Of a DNA stretch of 12,735 nucleotides, positions 7,772-12,735 are shown in pieces. This DNA is from Cristatella mucedo (Eukaryota; Bryozoa; Phylactolaemata; Cristatellidae): assembly GCA_009760855.2 (NCBI GenBank), contig WPIO01000670.1, positions 1 through 12,735 of the forward strand. Reading direction: 5' to 3'. The notes beneath the pieces were generated by a model that worked only from the letters and a program-made list of their open reading frames with translations, ran no database searches and was not told where the DNA came from. The stretch's first letter is position 1, and every line of letters starts with the position of its first letter. Position numbers and translations under genes: made by a program.

Positions 7772-8144
7772 GTAAAGTTTCACTGACCCAGCTGTGTGGC
7801 CCTGTTGCAGAAGGCATTTGTCATTGGATTCTTCCAGAAAGTTGACAAATGGAGTAAATCTCCCCAGGTTATGGTGAACAGGGGGCGAAGGATGTATCTA
7901 TTAGTACTAAATACACCTGTCATCTAGAATTCCGAATGTGCTGAGCACACAAAGCAGCTTAATATGGAATTTGTATCCGAGTATTAGCTGGGTGCAGCTT
8001 AGAACTTACAAAGGGTTTACACTTAGCCACCACTTGACTGGTGAAGGCTTTCAGGCCCGGGTCGGGACAAAGTCCGATTAGACAGCTTTGAGTAGTGATA
8101 TACTGGCTTTCGGTAGCTCCTTCTATCACAGCTTCAAGGTCAAG
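7772..8144 (+). repeat. unknown repeat, copy R2, left part
   Basis: Second copy of the repeat described at 5790-6166, same orientation. Similarity is clear from about the CCCTGTTGCAG.AGGCATTTGTC region and stops at the CAAGGTCAAGG motif (8135-8145), which is the left flank of an inserted segment. Confidence 0.75.
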
Positions 8145-8145
8145 G

Positions 8146-8390
8146 GCGTTTTGTGACAAGTAAGAATTTGCAATGGCTCTGCATTTTTCGCAATGACAGC
8201 TGCTTGGTTTTGATTGTCTACTGTTTTCATTAGTTACAGTTATGCCTTATGCAAATGACTGGTGATGAAAGTTTTGTCCTTTCCCAAAGGGACTATGATG
8301 TACAGCTGCTGGATAACCGATGAGGAGGAGGAGGAGGAGGCAGAGCAATCCTCTGCTCGTGCCGATGCTCTTTTGCGTAACGTTTACGGC
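8146..8390. mobile_element. 245-bp insertion flanked by an 11-bp direct repeat
   Basis: CAAGGTCAAGG occurs perfectly at 8135-8145 and again at 8391-8401. These two sites are exactly where copy R2 stops and resumes matching copy R1, which is the pattern of an insertion with a target-site duplication. The insert has no clear terminal inverted repeats, no poly(A) tail and no pol III boxes. It contains a GAG microsatellite (8322-8340). It may be an unrecognised non-autonomous element. The alternative is that the 11-base motif predates the event and the segment is ordinary duplicated DNA bounded by a short repeat. Confidence 0.45.
8322..8340 (+). repeat. (GAG)6 microsatellite
   Basis: Six GAG triplets within the 245-base insertion. 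On the minus strand they give a Leu run in a frame with no other support. Confidence 0.95.
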
Positions 8391-8540
8391 CAAGGTCAAG
8401 GCTAATTGTGTGCATTGAGAGTAGCTATGACTTAAGACTTGGCAACAAATCGTACGGTTGCCGGCCTCTGCACAGTGCGCCAATCTGCACAGGGTGGGAA
8501 TGCTACGCAAAGGTTTGTACCAGAAGTCCTCTACCAGATG
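8391..8540 (+). repeat. unknown repeat, copy R2, right part
   Basis: Continues copy R2 after the insertion and aligns with 6453-6586. Both carry the ATTGAGAGTAG anchor, the CAAATCG box and the CCAATCTG box. After the shared TACCAG near 8540 the two copies lose similarity. Confidence 0.7.
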
Positions 8541-10210
8541 TCAGATGACTTGTTGATGTCATTGATTTAGTGCGTACTTACAAGGGCAGGAACACAAAAA
8601 AGCAGCGCACGGGTATGTTTAGGTTGAGTTCGAACCTAGAAGGATTAGCTCTGGTTGATCGTCTTCTTCAACCAACCGGTCTCGAGCCTTTTCGCGACTT
8701 GCTGACTACTGGATCCCGGGCTCGGGGGTTGAGATCTAAGCCTGAGCCCCCCATACAGACCGTGAGAGATCGCATTCCGCTATTTTCGGTACCACACAGG
8801 TGGGATGGCTCTCGCCCTGTTCTGCCGAAGAATCATGGCATGCCGGCGATTGCTGATTGCTTGCTGCTCTCATCCCTCCCTCCTCCCTCCTTCCTCCCCT
8901 CTCCACTCCTCCCTAGCCGACAGAAAGTCTCTGACTCAGCCTGGCTTGGCAGGCAGCTGTTGGATTGCAGATAAACAAGCTGACTTCCGAATTCTTGATG
9001 TCGGAAAACGTCTCTTGCTTTGCCTTCCCAACGAAAGTCGTAGCACGAGATTACTCCTAGCCCTCTCACGCAGACGCACGACGTCACTAGTCCGATGTGT
9101 CGGAGCACCGTAGAAAAAAGCTGTGCAGCCCCTTAAGCTCATTGATCGCCTGCACTTGGTAAAGCCGGCCTACTGGTATGCACGAGCAGTTGCAGCGTTC
9201 ATTTTTAAAGACGCCCCATCTCCGCGAGCAGATGATCCGAGGGATGAGAGAACTTAGCTGCGCCTACGCACGGCATGTTCTATGTGCAGCCCAATGTCTA
9301 TTCGTGATTGCATAGATCAGTGAGGGCTAGATGGATGTTACCCCCGAAAGTTTCTCATGCATACTGACCGCCTTTCGGTGGCTTCCGGTGAGAATTCGCC
9401 AGCCAAAGCACTTCATATCACACAGAATGTAGAAACTGAGATGTGCTGCTGAGTCAAGCTGTGCTCGGAACGACAAAGAACAGTCTAGGCATGGCAAAAG
9501 CTTGATCTGTCGTTGCATTGTACAGTCTAGCGTGTGAGCTGGTCAACTCGGCGAGATCACATCGTTCGAACTGAACGTAGCACGGATCGAGTCTGCTGCT
9601 TCGATTGCATAAGGCTTTCATTCATCGAGTAATCAATCGTTTGCTTAACCAAGGTAAGCCCAGCTAAGCATGCTACTGGGATTCCTGTTTAGCCGTCCGA
9701 TTGGCTAAATGGATTGCCGAATTTTGCAGCTCCCACGTGCTTGTAGATCCTCAATCCTGCCACACTTGCTGCTTTCTACTTGCAAGCGACATATGTTGAA
9801 ACAGCTCCTTTTGGGAATTCGTGAGGCTGAATCAAGTGAATGTGCCCAATATAGATGTGCTGTTTTAAAGGTTTAAATTGAGTTGCAGGTAGCAGTTCTC
9901 GCAAAGTGAGACTTTTGACAGTATGGAAGTACATCTGGCTCTTTGAAATAAGTTTGTGCACAAATCGTATACAAGCAGCTTACACCACCAGCTTTTGGAG
10001 CAGATGCAGATAGATATATTGGCTGGCCTTGCGTGCTTTTGCATTTTGCATTTGCTGATGCATGTAGGCCACCGCTAGAAGTCCTCGTGACCTGTCATTG
10101 AGGTTTGTCACATGAATGCCTCTCCCTCCAATGCGCTTTTCTGGATCGAGGCTCATTGCGAGCTGCCAGGGTCAAAACAAACCGCGTGGATGAGGGCTAT
10201 GTGCGTGTTC
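8541..10210. other. unassigned DNA, no gene recognised
   Basis: About 1.7 kb without a recognisable gene. The longest frame with an ATG runs 8615-8974 (119 codons, starting MFRLSSNLEGLALVD) and has no domain I know. Its C-terminal third is Pro/Ser/Leu-rich because it crosses a polypyrimidine tract. That tract (8873-8914, CCT/CTT rich) ends in CCCTAG and resembles a strong 3' splice site, but the frame after it closes quickly. A 47-codon stop-to-stop frame at 9114-9254 (with LIDRLHLVKPAYWYARAV) is compositionally protein-like but unsupported. TTTTGCA repeats lie near 10037-10052. Confidence 0.35.
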
Positions 10211-10213
10211 ACT

Positions 10214-10261
10214 CGCGCGCGTGTGTGTGTGTGTGTGTGTGTATGTGTGTGTGCGCGTGCG
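10214..10261 (+). repeat. (CG)/(GT)n alternating purine-pyrimidine tract
   Basis: CGCGCGCG passes into a long GT run with one TA step, then into GCGCGTGCG. About 48 bases alternate purine and pyrimidine, the classical Z-DNA-forming pattern. It ends about 95 bases upstream of the SH3 exon, in the presumed intron. Confidence 0.95.
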
Positions 10262-10355
10262 GCGGGCACCTGTCAAAGAGCAAGCAAAAGCCTGGCGCTC
10301 GGCACTCGACCACTGCTGACGTATGACCTGACCGAGCTTCCGCTGGCGTTTCCAG

Positions 10356-10668
10356 GACTCGAACACGTGCGCCATCGTCGTCCAAGACTTCACTGCGGGT
10401 GGCGAGCTCGAGCTCAGCGTCGTCAAGGGGCAGCGGGTGGCGATCGTCCTTGACCCTTCGAGCTGCTCAGCCGGTGGTGGCGACGAGCAGCAGCAGCAGC
10501 AGTATGCTGCTGCTCAGTGGTGCCTCGTCAAGGCGCACTTGCCTGAAGCGAATGGATCGGCGGACGTGCCGGCCATCTCAGGCTTTGCAGATCTGCAGCC
10601 TCGGCAGCAGGGCTATGTGCCATCTTCGTCGATCAGACGAATAGATTCGGATAACGAGTCGTGCTGCG
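10356..10668 (+). CDS. internal exon encoding an SH3 domain with a polyQ loop insertion
   Basis: The 3' splice site is CTGGCGTTTCCAG ending at 10355, with branch-like CTGAC motifs at 10316-10320 and 10328-10332. The frame from GAC at 10356 is open for 104 codons. Residues 7-12 (IVVQDF) match the SH3 ALYDY position, followed by an acidic RT-loop and turn GELELSVVKGQRVAIVL (16-32). The conserved Trp is W55 in QWCLVKAHLP, and GYVPSSSI (86-93) supplies the Pro, with Ser where many SH3s have Tyr. Between L32 and W55 sits an n-Src-loop insertion with Gly3 and Gln5; a second insertion lies at about 66-85. The exon probably ends at TGCG|GTATGC (10668/10669), a weak donor, leaving phase 1. SH3 domains bind proline-rich ligands. 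The VVQDF start and the missing Tyr recall Rho-GEF SH3s of the Trio/Kalirin/obscurin kind, but that is a low-confidence guess. Confidence 0.75.
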
Positions 10669-11030
10669 GTATGCTAAGCCAACTGTGGCCGAACTGCCAA
10701 ACTATTCGCCGTCTCTATTGGCTTGAGGGCTTGCATTGCTATGCTTCTGCAGGCTACTGCTGTTGCTCGTGATATTACAGCTGCTCACTTCTTATACTTA
10801 AAGATTAGTGGGTTCCCAGGCTGAGGCTTGTTGGCTGCAGTTGGCGACTAGCTAGAACTGCAAGCGAGATCCGCTTTTACTCAAAGCTCCTAGATAATAA
10901 CTACAGAGCAAATGGCAACGCGGGTGCCTTCAGATGGAGTGGGCTGCAGCTGTAAGTGACTGCTAAGCCAGCTGCTTGCCATTATCCCTGTTTTGGAATG
11001 TCTCCAGGTAGATGTTTGGAAAAAAGACAG
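10669..11030. other. presumed intron after the SH3 exon, nothing recognised
   Basis: The SH3 frame stays open to 10772 but becomes Cys/Leu-rich without domain character after 10668, consistent with read-through into an intron. No further exon is recognised. GTTTTGGAA at 10990-10998 is inverted as TTCCAAAAC at 11121-11129, so the GA tract is bracketed by nine-base inverted arms. Confidence 0.4.
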
Positions 11031-11034
11031 AAAT

Positions 11035-11115
<81 letters not shown>
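11031..11115 (+). repeat. (GA)n microsatellite
   Basis: Nearly pure GA tract of about 75-85 bases, with looser GA-rich sequence continuing to about 11215. It is the purine-strand equivalent of the CT tracts at 5480 and 6274. Confidence 0.97.
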
Positions 11116-11117
<2 letters not shown>

Positions 11118-11219
11118 AATTTCCAAAACGGTTTCTGTGAGAGAGAGAGTTGCTTGAGGAGAGAGAGTAGGAGTAAGAAAATAAACCTGAGACAGAGAGG
11201 CAGGGCACAGAGACATTGA

Positions 11220-11426
11220 ATGAAGAATGTTCGGCGGCGACTTTTTGTGCGTGTCGAACCATTACTTGGGCGTACTTGCGAGGGTGTCGTAGTTAACGAC
11301 CGGTGGCACTATATGAAGTGCCTCTGGTTTTCCATGCACATAGTCCTCTTCTTGTACCACCGTCGTGCTAATAGAGCCCTCGTATCAGTACTCGGAGCCA
11401 TATCTAGTCTAGAGTATTTCCGAATG

Positions 11427-11427
<1 letters not shown>
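11220..11427. other. short unassigned stretch
   Basis: Between the GA and TA tracts. Frames on both strands cross the TA repeat and have no family motif. Nothing is called. Confidence 0.3.

Positions 11428-11466
<39 letters not shown>
11428..11466 (+). repeat. (TA)n microsatellite
   Basis: Perfect TA dinucleotides for 39 bases. Such tracts extrude cruciforms and are often polymorphic. Ile-Tyr frames through it are artefacts. Confidence 0.97.
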
Positions 11467-11469
<3 letters not shown>

Positions 11470-11559
11470 AGCACCCTAGCTGTGCTTTACTAGTCGGCAT
11501 TGCATTACCTGAGGCGGAGTTTAGAAGCACTCAAAGACATGTAGCATTGGTTGGCTACC

Positions 11560-11880
11560 ATTTCTTTCTCTCTCCTTTCTATCTCTTTATTGCTCTCTAT
11601 ATGGCGTTCACTCTCCCTCCATCTCACATTCTTTGTATTTCTATACTCATTTTTAGTCTCTCTTATAAGGTGTTATTCATCCTCTCCTCTCTCCCCCCTG
11701 CTTTCTGCTTGTGTTATTCTGTCTCTAGCATTCACCCCTTGCCACTTATTCTCGGTCTCTTGTCTTCTTGTTCCCTATCTATTTTAGGCTCTCTCTTTCT
11801 TATGCTGCTACTAGTCTCTCTAGCTCCGTCTTTCTTCCCTCTGTCTTTCTCATCGAGTCTCTCTCTCTCTCTCTCTCCAT
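11560..11880 (+). repeat. imperfect pyrimidine-rich (CT-type) low-complexity region
   Basis: About 320 bases of degenerate CT-rich sequence, ending in a purer CT run near 11858-11877. The long hydrophobic frame across it (11547-11903, Leu/Ser/Phe/Ile-rich) follows from the base composition; it lacks charged residues and domain signatures and is not called as a membrane protein. It looks like an old, decayed CT microsatellite. Confidence 0.8.
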
Positions 11881-11984
11881 CTATGCACCTATGCACTTCT
11901 TAGGCAGTCACCAATTCTAGCTGTTTATCCATGCGTTCATCATGCCCATTAGCCAGACAGTTTTATGTACATATATGTGCACGT

Positions 11985-12580
11985 AATAATAATGATACAA
12001 ATAATAATAATAACACACTTGATAAAGCGCTCTCAGAGAACTCAGTCTCTTTCTATGCGGTCTACATTTGCTGCAAAGGAAACACGATCCAATGGTGAGT
12101 AGAAATATCATGCTTGATAAGCAACATGAATAACAAGGTTAGCGACATACGGTAGCCAGCAGATTTCATCTCGTGCAACAAAAAGAGAAAAGTGAGTGGC
12201 ATGGCAGCCGAGTCAGGAGGCATGGCAGCTCGAGGCATGAGAATTGCAGGAAGTAGCAGCTCAGGGCGGCTAGAAAGGATTCGAGCCGAAGTCGGCAGCA
12301 TGAGACAAGATGTCGTGGCATAGGAATTGAGGAATTGAGTCCACAGTCTAGGACCTGCAGAGCTAAAAGCTTCGGTCACCAACGGTCGTTAAGCCTGGAA
12401 ATGGAATAGCTAGTTTATTGTTCTCATAGGATCTGAGGGCACGATGTGGCTGAAACTGGTGGAACAGTTCGGCTAGAAGGACACGAGCCATGGCAGGCCT
12501 TATGGGCAGAGTAAGAATTTTGCTCCGTGTCCATTGATCGACCGGGAGCCATCACAGCTCCCTACACAGGTCCCTAGTCT
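11985..12580 (-). mobile_element. 5'-truncated CR1/L2-type LINE, copy D with complete 3' end
   Basis: Minus-strand element. From about 12572 it carries a damaged reverse transcriptase C-terminus, then a 3' untranslated region sharing about 160 bases with copy B (CTGGCT, GTTATTC, the CATGATATTTC/CATGCTACCAC area, CGTGTTTCCTTTGCAGC, AAAGAGACTGAGTTCTC). It ends GCGCTTTATCAAGTGTG followed by a TTATTA tail (plus strand 11985-12013). Its last 125 bases are about 96% identical to copy E. Its protein remnant is more diverged from A and B than its 3' end is. Confidence 0.85.
12341..12572 (-). pseudogene. LINE reverse transcriptase, C-terminal fragment (copy D), broken
   Basis: Read on the minus strand, the fragment shows L*WLPVDQ (a TGA replaces the usual His codon of LHWLPV, minus-strand codon at 12554-12552), then SKILTLP, then ELFHQFQPHRALRS, then VGDRSF followed by a stop. 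A one-base frameshift near 12370 continues as AFSSAGPRLW. This is the order of the post-polymerase block in CR1/L2 reverse transcriptases (HWLPV, FKIL, RALRS, GDRAFS.AAP.LWN). The frame running on to 12062 passes into untranslated sequence. Truncation, one stop and one frameshift make it inactive. Confidence 0.8.
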
Positions 12581-12586
12581 TAGACG

Positions 12587-12735
12587 AGGATAATACTAAT
12601 AATAACACACTTGATAGAGCGCTCTCAGAGAACTCAATCTCTTTCTATGCGGTCTACATTTGCTGCAAAGGAAACACGACCCAATGGTGAGTGGAAATAT
12701 CATGCTTGATAAACAACATGAATAACATGCAAGTG
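12587..12735 (-). mobile_element. LINE 3' end, copy E, running off the right edge
   Basis: Positions 12603-12727 match 12011-12135 with five differences in 125 bases, all transitions. The TTATTATTAGTATTAT tail (minus strand) occupies about 12587-12606. It is immediately followed, in the minus-strand direction, by copy D, which therefore begins within or just after the tail of E. The upstream part of E lies outside the window. Confidence 0.85.

Noticed and set aside
8873-8916. Polypyrimidine tract ending in TAG, like a strong 3' splice site
   Set aside because: The sequence after it closes within about 20 codons in the most open frame and shows no conserved coding, so I do not call an exon.
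8615-8974. 119-codon ATG frame (MFRLSSNLEGL...)
   Set aside because: No recognisable domain, crosses a polypyrimidine tract, and no splice or promoter context supports it. It remains a possibility for homology search.
9114-9254. 47-codon stop-to-stop frame with protein-like composition (LIDRLHLVKPAYWYARAV)
   Set aside because: No good acceptor and donor pair and no recognised family; open frames of this length occur by chance.
11547-11903. 118-codon hydrophobic frame resembling a membrane protein
   Set aside because: A degenerate CT-rich tract forces Leu/Ser/Phe/Ile in this frame; two overlapping frames look the same and no charged or loop segments or motifs are present.

Overview
The window is eukaryotic nuclear DNA, most likely from an invertebrate metazoan. 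Coding matter is sparse and split into short exon-like blocks. There are long CT, GA, GT, TA and GCC microsatellites, a roughly 3 kb CpG-rich island, and several 5'-truncated CR1/L2-type non-LTR retrotransposon (LINE) 3' ends with TTATTA-type tails. I cannot name the species: the LINE type fits many lophotrochozoans, chelicerates, cnidarians and lancelets. No bacterial gene, rRNA, canonical tRNA or CRISPR array is visible.

Layout. Positions 1-545 hold a minus-strand LINE 3' end, and about 1555-2160 hold a plus-strand copy of the same family, with about 1 kb of unassigned DNA between them. A very short minus-strand LINE tail at about 2165-2270 meets the plus copy tail-to-tail. Positions 2275-5260 are a CpG-island-like block containing a large interrupted GCC array (3199-3472), CCAAT boxes, hairpins and one good candidate first coding exon (3884-3970, ending at a splice donor). 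From 5480 on come CT microsatellites and two diverged direct copies of an unknown repeat (5790-6586 and 7772-8540, about 1.95 kb apart). The second copy carries a 245 bp insertion flanked by an 11 bp direct repeat. A B-box-like pol III signal lies at 7493-7503.

The clearest coding sequence is a plus-strand exon at 10356-10668. It encodes an SH3 domain with a polyglutamine-bearing loop insertion, and is preceded by a good 3' splice site and a Z-DNA-type GT tract. GA, TA and CT tracts follow. The right edge (11985-12735) holds two minus-strand LINE 3' ends, one behind the other, of the same family as the left-hand copies.

Interpretation. The CpG island and its first exon could be the promoter end of a plus-strand gene, with the SH3 exon a downstream exon of it. 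The orientation agrees, but no splicing evidence links them and they could belong to two genes. The rest looks like intronic or intergenic DNA filled with retrotransposon debris and simple repeats. I see no convincing novel gene system; the most useful oddities are the SH3 exon, the first exon, the GCC array, the paired unknown repeat with its flanked insertion, and the arrangement of LINE 3' ends.
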